Below are positions 10,199-19,264 of a DNA stretch of 64,000 bases, piece by piece. The position numbers and the translations under genes were made by a program. How positions within the stretch are numbered: position 1 is the stretch's first letter; every line of letters begins with the position of its first letter. The notes under the pieces were generated by a model. It searched no databases and was not told the origin of the DNA. It worked only from the letters and a program-made list of their open reading frames with translations. Origin of the DNA: Marchantia polymorpha subsp. ruderalis (Eukaryota > Streptophyta > Marchantiopsida > Marchantiales > Marchantiaceae); NCBI GenBank assembly GCA_037833965.1, contig AP031357.1:2438001-2502000 (forward strand), given 5' to 3'.

Positions 10199-11340
10199 AC
10201 AACATATTAAAAATAAAAGTACACTTAAAAAATAAGACACATAGAAGAACTAATATTTGAAAACCTGTTGATATCCAAACTGTATCATATTAATTAAAAT
10301 ATATGCATAAATCCTCATTTTCATCATTTATCATAAATATGTCTAATTCATGGTACTTGGATAAAAATATATAAAAGTCATTTTATCATCAAAAACTCAT
10401 TGTTCAAATTTTTATTGATTTGTTCAATGATACCAGTAAAAAATAAAAATATCTATGTGATATATATGTATTTATTAAAGAAATGGTTTAATCAAACTAA
10501 AGCAGTAAATTTTTAATCAATATAATTATTTTTAAATGAATATTAAATAGTTTTAAAATTATAAATTGAAACTTCATAATTAAATTTCATAATTTACAAA
10601 AATTAAGAAGAGTTCAACATATAAAATTGATTAAAAATAATATTTTATTTAACTTAATTATTATATAAAAACACAGAAAAAATTAATTATAGTTATTTAA
10701 TAAGTTATTTAAAATTAAAAAATTATTTTTTGAATCCAATTTTTTAACTCCAATTTTTATTATGGGTTTAAAAAAACATAAAAAATTTAAGTAAAATTGA
10801 AATTTTTTGAATCCAAATTTTCTTAGGGGTTAAAAAGATTGTATATAAAATTTAATCAAACTTGAAATTTGAATAATATTTGAAAATTTCCGATTGTAAA
10901 GATATGATTTTAAAAATCAATGCAATGTCAAATAAAAATTTTGATTCTAGTTTTACACAAGAATTTAAAAAATATGTAGGAAAATTTATATAGTGTTTTA
11001 TACTTTAGTTTTTTTCATAGTTTGTGATGAATCATTTAGTTCCACAAGATGATGAATAAAAAAAGGCTTATCTAGTCTTGGCTTTTATAAATTGATAAAT
11101 TTTGGTTTTATATGATCTTAAGATCAAAATTATTGTTAATAGATTACAATGTATAAGCTATGTTTTGAATTAATATAGTCCAACTGTACATTTTTTTCAA
11201 ATATATAGTCTGAAAACTCATATCATTTGTAATATTTCATAATGTTATTAATAAGCAATGATAATTAGTGACTATATAATCTGAGAAAAAATATATTCTA
11301 TGTGACAACATTTAATTTAATGAAAGTAAAGCATGAAGTT
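10199..11340. other. A/T-rich block without genes
   Basis: The stretch is dominated by A and T, by eye about four fifths, with no open frame of note and no repeat structure that I can follow. It begins immediately after the 21-bp repeat and ends in ordinary composition near 11340. Confidence 0.7.
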
Positions 11341-11823
11341 ATAACATTAAGGAAGAGTTGACTTAGTTCATCTCTGGTTTCGTCTCGGAATCTTTTCAGG
11401 CTGCTGAGCATAAGATGAATAGCGTTGGCCTGGGCTCTGGATGCTTCGTCAGGGCCTGACTTGGAAAGAGTCTAAATATTTCCTCCTCTGGCATGAACTT
11501 TTCGAGTATGTCGGTTGCTTATTTAGAGATTCCATTGACGACTGCCCAACACAACCTCGCCATCGCCGGCATCGTTCTGTTTTCGATACCGTTTCCAGTC
11601 CGGATCTTTCATATCGCGAGAGGCGAATAGCCCAAAGGCCGTCGAGCACTCCGACTCTATCTCCTCGATCTCCTACTCCTCTTCTGTATAGGTGAGAAGA
11701 CCTCCAGAACTGCAGACTGCAAGCACCACATGCCTGGGGCATGGCACGTAAAGATGAAAAAGGACTGTTCATGCATCTAGGCCGCTCTGATCACAAAGGC
11801 AGATTCGCAGAGATAACCATGGA
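11341..11823. other. Unassigned sequence of ordinary composition
   Basis: No gene is supported. Short frames exist on both strands (11441-11695 plus, 11449-11772 minus) but neither resembles a protein that I know. Confidence 0.5.
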
Positions 11824-11932
11824 CAGGCCTATGCAGATGAGGCAGATGCTAAAAGTGTCTAATCCTAGCGCACAAATCCTAAATAAGATTAGATATCATG
11901 CCTACTCCTATTTAGGCATGATACCTAATCAT
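11824..11932. repeat. Extra copy of non-autonomous hAT left end
   Basis: The sequence starts CAGGCCTATGCAGATGAGGC and resembles the first 110 bp of the element that begins at 11933, including GCACAAATCCTAAATAAGAT against CAGCAAATCCTAAAGAAGAT and a following ATCATGCCTA. It is a partial tandem copy of that terminus. Confidence 0.55.
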
Positions 11933-13726
11933 CAGGCCTCTGTAGATTAGGCAGATGCCTAAAACTGCCTAAACTCAGCAAATCCTAAAGAAGATTAGGC
12001 ATAACTAGGTATCATGCCTAGATGAGGCTAAAAGCAACTAACCGTTACTTTGGTTTCATGGCTTCATGTTAAACAAAAGATCCTACATTTTGCATTGGAA
12101 ATTAATTCCAAAGTCAAATAAACTGAAAACATCATGAGAGTAATGTTTTATTGCTTCATGGAAAGCGGAAGTGAATATTTTTTGCATTCAAAAAATTCTT
12201 TCAAAGAAAAGAAGATGAAAATATTACGATGGGATTGTTTCATTGTGAACGACAAGTCATATTGTTTGCATTGGAGAAACACTTTCAATGAAAATTTAAT
12301 CAATCACTAAATAATTACAGAAATACGTCACTTCAGAATTTCAACATCAAGAATTTGCTCTGGGTACTTGCCATGATACTTTTGAGAGTGACTGATACTC
12401 ATTCCGAGGGAGTGTGTGCTCGCTCTTGATATAATTGAGATAGTTTTTGAGGCACATCTTTTTACTAAACATCTTATTCGTGGTAACTTTTGATTGTTTT
12501 CCCTCCACTTTCCACTCTTGACCAAATAATAAACATTGACACAACTGGTCTTGAGATTTCTTTCTGGAATCTGAAGTAGTTACTCCTTTTTATGCAATCT
12601 ATTGCTTTATGGGTAATAGGATTCTGAGAGACTTTGACACGGTGTAAGAGGCTTTTAAAATATTTATGTTCCGAAGATTTGCTACTTTGACACTATGAAC
12701 AGGTGAATAGTACTCCAAACACGTTAAGAATAGGATTCTTTGAAATTTGAGATTAGGTATATCAGCAAGCCTCTGTACATTAGGCATTCTAAAAATAGAT
12801 GCCTAATATCTCTAATTTCAAATCTATTGAGTGCCTAATCTCCAAATTATTTTTTGAATAGTTTCAAAAAGAAAAATTATTTCTCGAGTAGTTTGAGGCA
12901 GAAAAATTTCCAAATGGCTAAATAGCAAAATGATCTAACTTATTAGTAGATTTCGTAAGTAAACTGTGTTCATTGTTTCCATATACAACATGTTGAGAGT
13001 GACTTCTCAATGTTGATATTATAAAAAAACAATTTTAACAGGTCACTTTTTTATTTTTCTTTATAATTGTTTTTCCAATGTAAACAATATGATATGTTGT
13101 GCACCTTGAAGCAATAAAACAAGGAGTATGATATTTTGCGCACTTTGAAGCAATAAAATAGGGAAATAATGTTTTTTGAGAGAATTCCTGTTTAAGACAC
13201 ATGCAAGAATCATTCTGGTGATTATACGTAACCTCGTTGATATGCTGTCTGTTACCATAGGTCATAGAGACTGAGAAAATTAGAGTCATTCAGATAATGG
13301 TGATTGTATATGAGAAGATTTCATGTAGTGGATCAAGTTGAGGCCCCGAACTTGGAATTTGGACAAATAGGGAAAAAATAGATATACTCGCCTGAACAAC
13401 GGGTTGAGAGAAATTTAATTAGACAGAAAATTTTTTATGTTTTTTTTTTATGAGAAGTTTTGGTTAAATTTGATAAAATAAATTTCGTTTAAAATTATTA
13501 TTTTTATAAGATATTGTTAAAGATTGAATCATTACTATGTAAAATTTAACTCAAATCGATAAAATATTAATCTTGGATTTTTTTAAATTGATGCCAAACG
13601 GTGACTAATTTCATTACGAATATGTGACTAATATACTAAGATTAGGCAAAAATAGACATATGGCTAAACTACAGAGGCCTGTATATCAGACATTTATTTT
13701 TTGAATGCCTAATCTACAAAGGCCTG
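11933..13726 (-). mobile_element. Non-autonomous hAT-like element, left copy, carrying a nested element
   Basis: Its ends are CAGGCCTCTGTAGATTAGGC at 11933 and the inverted AATCTACAAAGGCCTG ending at 13726. After removing the nested insertion and one target duplication, its length is about 870 bp. It is an inverted, closely similar copy of 13996-14862. TGCCTAA-type words recur near both ends, as subterminal repeats. No coding frame is present; short frames at 12328-12544 occur identically in the other copy only because the DNA is repeated. The flanking 8-mers (CTAATCAT and CATACGAG) do not match, so the original insertion site has been rearranged. Confidence 0.75.
12766..13681. mobile_element. 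Nested non-autonomous hAT-like element, 916 bp
   Basis: It begins CAAGCCTCTGTACATTAGGC and ends GGCTAAACTACAGAGGCCTG. It is flanked by a perfect 8-bp duplication, TATATCAG (12758-12765 and 13682-13689). The inverted sister copy at 13996-14862 has the same locus without the insertion, so this is an independent younger event. The interior is A/T-rich with no transposase. Confidence 0.88.
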
Positions 13727-13892
13727 CATACGAGCGAGATACATCCATGCTTTGACCCGGCAAGTGATGACGATCGCGGCACGCGCGCAATCGAGGGCCC
13801 ACAGCCCTGCATACGAGCGAGATACATCCATGCTTTGACCCGGCAAGTGATGACGATCGCGGCACGCGCGCAACCGAGGGCCCACAGCCCTG
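13727..13892. repeat. 83-bp tandem duplication, two units
   Basis: Units 13727-13809 and 13810-13892 begin CATACGAGCGAGATACATCC and differ at one position (T or C in GCAAYCGAGGG). The unit is GC-rich, in contrast to its A/T-rich surroundings, and lies between the two inverted hAT-like copies. Confidence 0.95.
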
Positions 13893-13995
13893 TCTCGCAG
13901 ATCAAGCTCGTTTAATTATTTCAATATCTTATCATCTTATTATCTTCGACAGCGATATTTGTAGTGCTGTGGTTCGCCTAAATATCATCCATGGG

Positions 13996-14862
13996 CAGGC
14001 CTACGTAGTTTAGGCATTCAAAAAATAAATGCCTGATATACCTAATCTCAAATTTCAAAGAATCCTAGTCTCAATGTGTTTGGAGTACTATTCACCTTTT
14101 CATAGTGTCAAAGTAGCAAATCTTCGGAACATAAATATTTTAAAAGCCTCTTACACCGTGTCAAAGTCTCTGAGAATCCTACTACCTATAAAGCAATAGA
14201 TTGCAGAAAAAGGAGTAACTACTTCAGATTCCAAAAAGAAATCTCAAGACCAGTTGTGTCAATGTTTATTATTTGGTCAAGAGTGGAAAGTGGAGGGAAA
14301 ACAATCAAAAGTTACCACGAATAAGATGTTTAGTAAAAAGATGTGCCTCAAAAACTATCTCAATTATATCAAGAGCGAGCACACACTCCCTCGGAATGAG
14401 TATCAGTCACTCTCAAAAGTATCATGGCAAGTACCCAGAGCAAATTCTTGATGTTGAAATTCTGAAGTGACGTATTTCTGTAATTATTTAGTGATTGATT
14501 AAATTTTCATTGAAAGTGTTTCTCCAATGCAAACAATATGACTTGTCGTTCACAATGAAACAATCCCATCGTAATATTTTCATCTTCTTTTCTTTGAAAG
14601 AATTTTTTGAATGCAAAAAATATTCACTTCCGCTTTCCATGAAGCAATAAAACATTACTCTCATGATGTTTTCAGTTTATTTGACTTTGGATTTCTTTTG
14701 CAATAGAAAATGTAGGATCTTGTGTTTAACATGAAGCCATGTAACGGTTAGTTGCTCTTAGCCTTATTTAGTCATGATACCTAGTCATGCCTATTTATAT
14801 TTATGATTTGTGCCTAATTTGCTGACATATGAGCAGGCATCTGCCTTTTAGGCAGATGCCTG
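13996..14862 (+). mobile_element. Non-autonomous hAT-like element, right copy, 867 bp
   Basis: It starts CAGGCCTACGTAGTTTAGGC and ends in the inverted terminus GGCAGATGCCTG at 14862. It is the inverted sister of 11933-13726, with which it aligns nearly throughout. Its outer end is embedded in a perfect palindrome (14824-14872). No coding potential is seen. Confidence 0.72.
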
Positions 14863-14872
14863 CTCATATGTC
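14824..14872. repeat. Perfect 23-bp palindrome with 3-nt loop
   Basis: Arms 14824-14846 and 14850-14872 are exactly complementary around TTT. The arm reads GACATATGAGCAGGCATCTG then CCT. It contains the CAGGC end of the element plus ten flanking bases on each side. Confidence 0.95.
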
Positions 14873-14892
14873 ATATATATCGTGAACTTGAG

Positions 14893-14900
14893 TATATATA
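14893..14900 (+). promoter_or_regulatory. TATA-like box upstream of the decarboxylase gene
   Basis: TATATATA lies 108 bp before the ATG. The leader is pyrimidine-rich and ends TCTTTCAAAATG, with A at -3, a good eukaryotic start context also usual in filamentous fungi. Confidence 0.45.
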
Positions 14901-15007
14901 CCTGAAAAGTCATTGTTGTGGAAGAGCTAAGCATATCTCAATATCTATTCTGAATCCTTCAATACACCATCTTCCTGCAGTGTTCGACATATCATCAATC
15001 TTTCAAA

Positions 15008-15547
15008 ATGTCTCCCTCATTGCCCGCCTTCCTTACCAACTCTCCTCTCGACCCTTCATTCGACAAGGACATCCGCGATACTCACCTGGTTTATGACTAC
15101 GATGCCTCGAACCCCAAGACCGGCGAGCGCGAAAAGTGGCGTCACGAATTGTGGTTCTTCAACGAAAACCGTATACACTATGCTATCCACGGTGGTCCGA
15201 TGGCAGGCAGAATCAATTACCAGACCTGCAGCTACCAATGCATCCGCCCAGGCGAGCTCTGGCAATGCAACTGGGTTGAAGAGACGGGCACCATTTGCTC
15301 TCTCGTCTACGACATCAAGCTCAAGAAGATTTCGGCCCTTGTCGGATTCTCTCAGGGCCACTGGGAGAACGCGGAGGCCGCTCACGGCGACAAGCGTAAC
15401 CCTGAGGACTTTGCTAGATGGAGGAAGCTGGCAGACATTGGTAACCAGCGAGCTCGCTTCATGGTTTCCGCGCAAGCTCACCTTGTCGAGATCTTCAAGG
15501 GCAAGGGCGATCTTATCCCCATTGAGGCCGACGCCCAGACGATTTAG
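15008..15547 (+). CDS. PAD: Phenolic acid decarboxylase, intronless, probably of fungal origin
   Basis: Encodes 179 residues in one exon. The family removes CO2 from p-coumaric, ferulic and caffeic acids, without cofactor, to give vinylphenols. It occurs in bacteria and fungi. The sequence follows the family order: LVYDYD (Tyr29 and Tyr31, matching the catalytic tyrosine pair of the Bacillus enzyme), FFNENRIHYAIHGGPMAGRI (Arg68, the carboxylate-binding arginine), NWVEETGTICSL (Glu91, the catalytic glutamate), then KKISALVGFSQGHWENAEAA. No signal or transit peptide is visible, so it is likely cytosolic. Its C and G content is clearly above that of the surrounding DNA, and it ends 178 bp before the converging stop codon of a broken FAD monooxygenase. 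Lack of introns, family distribution and a transposon setting argue for horizontal acquisition; contamination must be excluded. Confidence 0.88.
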   Translation: MSPSLPAFLTNSPLDPSFDKDIRDTHLVYDYDASNPKTGEREKWRHELWFFNENRIHYAIHGGPMAGRINYQTCSYQCIRPGELWQCNWVEETGTICSLVYDIKLKKISALVGFSQGHWENAEAAHGDKRNPEDFARWRKLADIGNQRARFMVSAQAHLVEIFKGKGDLIPIEADAQTI

Positions 15548-15725
15548 AGGTAGGCGTTATTCGTTTTCCATTAGACCAATACAACGACTGATCATGCTAT
15601 AGCTTGCGGAGTGTTCTCCGCATCGTATCACCAGTGTTTGATATTTGCAGCATTTTACAGCCTCATAGACATAGACATAGACGGGTAATTAAAATGGATT
15701 TATCTTAGAGCTTTGGCGGAGTGTA

Positions 15726-16400
15726 TTATGTACTTTCCAATGCAGCCACCGCTTCTTCCCACGTGTCAGCGATGTTGTGCTTGTAGATCCAGACCATTGC
15801 TGCAACCCCATCTTTGATGATTTTGATTTTGCCTTGTCATCGTAAGTAGGATCGCTCATGCGTTTCAATGTGTCTGCCCGCTTCGAGCCCTCGCTGGCGA
15901 GATGGGCATACATCCGTGAGTAATAAGGTAGCCTTATTGCGTCGAACAAGGGTAGAGCCCTGGTCAGGTCACTGTTGAATTATTGCAGAGCTCGAGCAAG
16001 GACCCATCCGTCCTCCATCGCGAAACCAGCCCCCGAGCCAAAGGCGCCTGATAGAGTATCAGAGGCATCGCCTACAGGAACTATCTGATTATCCCATGCT
16101 GTCAGCTGTGACAACTCTGGCAAAAGCAGCGAATTCTCGCCAGTCACCATTTGTGACTGGCGAGAATCAATTGGTTCCTATCATCAAGCTCATCTACGAG
16201 CTTGATTTTCGGAACCCTGGCTCCGAAAATGACAGTGAGCGATCCAGGCTTGACTATTCGTGCGGCTGTGAGACATCGGCAAATTTGCGCATCTGGTAGT
16301 TTGTGGCAATACGAGGGTAGCCTCTCTGTATGAAGTCTTGACAAACTGCGACAATATCCATATCTGCGGTCGGGAGATACAAGCCTGAAGCAGACGAACC
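15726..16400 (-). pseudogene. FAD-dependent monooxygenase (salicylate-hydroxylase type), broken
   Basis: Read on the minus strand, the C-terminal part is recognisable. IVPVGDASDTLSGAFGSGAG corresponds to the second FAD-binding GD motif of class A flavoprotein monooxygenases and is followed by AMEDGWVLARAL and LPLFDAIRLPYYSRMYAHL. One in-frame TAA interrupts the frame shortly after ARALQ, and a frameshift follows at DDKAKSK, beyond which VWIYKHNIADTWEEAVAAL continues to TAA at 15726-15728. Further upstream, short pieces (VCQDFIQRGYPRIATNYQMR) occur in other frames to about 16400-16560. No N-terminal Rossmann fold is found. It converges with the decarboxylase gene. Salicylate-hydroxylase-like is a guess within the class. 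Confidence 0.62.
16133..16167. repeat. 15-bp inverted repeat inside the monooxygenase remnant
   Basis: ATTCTCGCCAGTCAC at 16133-16147 is exactly inverted at 16153-16167 with a 5-nt spacer. It probably arose by local fold-back duplication during decay of the gene. Confidence 0.8.
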
Positions 16401-16560
16401 GAATGACTTGATTTGAACCTGGGGGAACTTTCACTGTATGGCACGTTGCATGCGCTGAATCAGGTTCAAGCGGACCTGCTCCTCGAAGTCTCGCGGTCTG
16501 AAATAGTCGTAGAAGTCGAGGATTTCCTCTTGAAGACTCGGCCAGCCTGTTGCTTCCTAG

Positions 16561-17367
16561 TTAAACCATGGGGTGGGGTCCGAGTTTCCATCATTCATTC
16601 ATTCATTCATTCAATTCATGTATTTGTCCATCTTGGCATGTACATGGGTCCCAATTCTTCCAACTTATGATCTCCTGCATAACAATTGTCTTCATGAATG
16701 ATGAATTGAATGAATGAATTGTCTTTAAATGATTTAGCACATGTAGATATGAATGTTCATGCGCTCAAACACAAAGATAAATAAATGAGTTTAAAAGCAT
16801 TCAACTAGAACGAGTAGATAATTTCACTCTCTACACTGTTAAGGTCGTGCAGAGAATGAGCTTACTGGCCATATATATACACAAGAAATCTTTAATTTAT
16901 CTATATAAGCCAGGAAGTTGTAGTCCAAGACTGCTTGATCATCATGGCCTGTCGTGGCCAGGTTGAATACACAGTGGGGCGAATAACCTTGTCCTGTTTT
17001 TATAAGTTCTAATCGCAAAACAATCCTTTCGATTCCAATTCAACTACAGCCAATTGATTCATAAACCGACCAATAATGCAAGATGTACCTGTGTGCGCGA
17101 TTACAACGCGAGCATGCACAGTGGAAACCTTCTCGTGGCCACAATGCTTAACACTTTCTGCTTGTTTCTTCACAGAGATCCACCTTCACTTGTCGGATCT
17201 TCAGTGCTACTATTGTAAGATTGACATGTGCGCATCTTTATCGAAGTTTCCCTGGCATGACAGCGTGTAATAGTCATTCTTCACCAAGGATGATGTCACC
17301 GATGTCCTCCATGCTTCTCAAACAATACTGCTGCGCTTATCCACAACGTGATAAATGACATCTATTC
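16561..17367. other. Unassigned sequence with (TTCA)n microsatellite
   Basis: No gene is supported. A tetranucleotide run of CATT type occupies about 16591-16612, with related GAAT words near 16690-16720. Confidence 0.6.
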
Positions 17368-17388
17368 ACTTCTAACTAGTTCGCATAA
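17368..17388. repeat. 21-bp direct repeat, right copy
   Basis: Exact copy of 10178-10198. The sequence changes to GC-rich immediately after it. Confidence 0.85.
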
Positions 17389-17884
17389 CCCTCCCACGGC
17401 CGAAGTCCGGGTGCTCACTCTGGTGTACATGGTTCCTACCCGTGCGCAGTCCGCTCTTCGCCACCCCCCTTTGCTCCGCTTCCCTCGCCTTGGCGCAAGA
17501 ACGCTGGAGCTCGATTCGGTCCCTGCACTTCATGGAGAATCAACCCCACCTTGCTTTCCTTCCTCCCGCGCTCGCCCTCTTTCGCTCTCACACAGAAGAC
17601 CCGGCACACCGCTGACCTCTCCTCCACCTGCTCTCAGTAACACGCACCGAGAGTCACAAGGTGATATCTCTGTCCCTAGCTTCCTCCTCCAGGCCTGCTA
17701 GCCATTGCTTGAACTACAGATCTTGCCAACATGGTCAAAAACCCCAAGTCTAATTTTACAATAACTCAAATTCCAAATTTTAGCTCTCATAAGGTTATAA
17801 AGATATGCGACCTCATTTTTGTGCTCACATAAGTGACGACCATGACGGGAAGATCCCTAAATCTCTAGCTCTGTAGGGTGTACC
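17389..17884. other. GC-rich then A/T-rich spacer next to Ty3 remnant
   Basis: The first 310 bp is C-rich and holds an open frame (17348-17701) of low complexity that I do not recognise. The rest is the 3' flank of the integrase remnant. Confidence 0.5.
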
Positions 17885-19264
17885 TCAAATTCTATACTGC
17901 TTGCGCTTGCTTCCAGACATTCGTGTGGGAAATACTTCACCATTCAAGGTTTCCAACTGCACTGAGTTGTTTGGAAATGACTCACGAACCAGATAGGGCC
18001 CTAACCACATTGCATCGAATTTTCCTGGAAAATCAAGCTTTCTAGCATCTTGGAGCATCACCATAATACCAAGCCTCAACGTACTTTTCTTGTGCTTCTT
18101 GTCAAAGGTGATCTTTCTCCTCCGTTGAATAGCCTCAATATGTTGAGCGCTCATTCTTCTCCTCTCATCAAGCTCCTCTAATGTCGCCAGCCTGTTCTTT
18201 AATGACTGACTGGTTGTAAGTCGTGACTGCACTACAACTCAGAGTGATTTCACCTCAAATTCAATGGGTAGAGTAGCTTCCAATCCGTACACTAATGAGA
18301 ATGGCGTTGCCTGTGTCGTCACCTTGAAAGTTGTCCGGTAAGCCCATAATGCTGCTGTTAGTTTGGTGTCCCAATCCTTTTTTGAGTCTACCACCGATTT
18401 CCGAAGAATATTCACCAAAATCCCATTGACACGCTTTGTCTGACCATTGGTTTGTGGATGATAAGGAGTGGTTCTATCTGTGATCTATCTGGAATCTATC
18501 AGTCATTTCTTGAATTACATAATTCAAGAAATGCGTGTCTCTATCACTAACTAGAATCTTGGTACATCCAAATCAAGATATAATATTTTTATATATAAAG
18601 TTGGCAGCATGCACTGTATTAGTCTTGATTGCTTTGGCCTCCGCCCATTTGGTCAAGTACTCTGTGGCCATCACTATGTAGGCCATACCTTTAGAAGAGT
18701 GAGGGTGGATCTCCCCCACATAGTCGAGTCCCCATTTTTTGAAAGTAACAAGAGGCATTGAAACGTGCAAAGGCATCTTCATTCGAAGGTCATTTCTAGC
18801 ATACCTTTTACAGGCATCACAGTGCTTCACATATTCATAAGAGTCCATAAACAAACTAGACCAGAAGTATCCAACTCTAAGTACTTTCAGACTTGTAAGT
18901 TGACCAGAGAAATGTCCCCCTCGAGCACTATCGTGGCAAGACTCCAAAATCGCAAGAATCTTCACCTCTGACACCTTCTCAAAATACCATCAGCTCCCCT
19001 CCTAAACAATCTATGACCAATCACTGCAAAATGTCTACTCTTAACTCGCACCTTTCTTCTCTCCTCGTTAGTCCAATCGCTTGACAACCGCTGGGTTGTC
19101 AAAAACTCCACAATACCAGCATACCATTCTGGCTGAGCTGTGACTACAAAAAGGTTCATGCAATATGATGTACTTGAATGCCTTGCCTGCAGTGTCGGAT
19201 GCAAGTAGCTGGCTGAGCTGTCTAACTCTCTCTTAAGTTGGAGGAGGATAGTCTCTTCAAACAT
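17885..19264 (-). pseudogene. Ty3-type retrotransposon integrase, decayed
   Basis: On the minus strand the order is a short linker from the end of RNase H (19264 to about 18975), then an integrase zinc finger (His in LESCHDSARGGHF and Cys pair in CDACKRYA), the catalytic core with its first Asp in WGLDYVGEI, and, after a stop and frame change near 18573, the second Asp in KILVSDRDTHFLN. The third acidic position follows in YHPQTNGQT, but there the usual Glu is Lys. The C-terminal integrase part follows (FDAMWLGPYLVRESFPNNSV) and ends at 17885. At least two frameshifts separate the pieces, and reverse transcriptase is missing. The Tat/Athila-like style agrees with the LTR-like units at 6.4-8.5 kb. 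It is inactive. Confidence 0.85.

Noticed and set aside
13727-13892. CRISPR-like repeat
   Set aside because: Only two adjacent 83-bp units without spacers in a plant genome; it is a plain tandem duplication.
12328-14470. Identical 65-codon frames in two places and orientations
   Set aside because: They coincide because the DNA is an inverted repeat of a non-autonomous element. The peptides resemble nothing and lack an upstream gene structure.
11933-14862. A single composite transposon spanning both inverted copies
   Set aside because: The 8-mers outside 11933 and 14862 (CTAATCAT and CTCATATG) do not match as a target duplication, so one composite insertion is unsupported.
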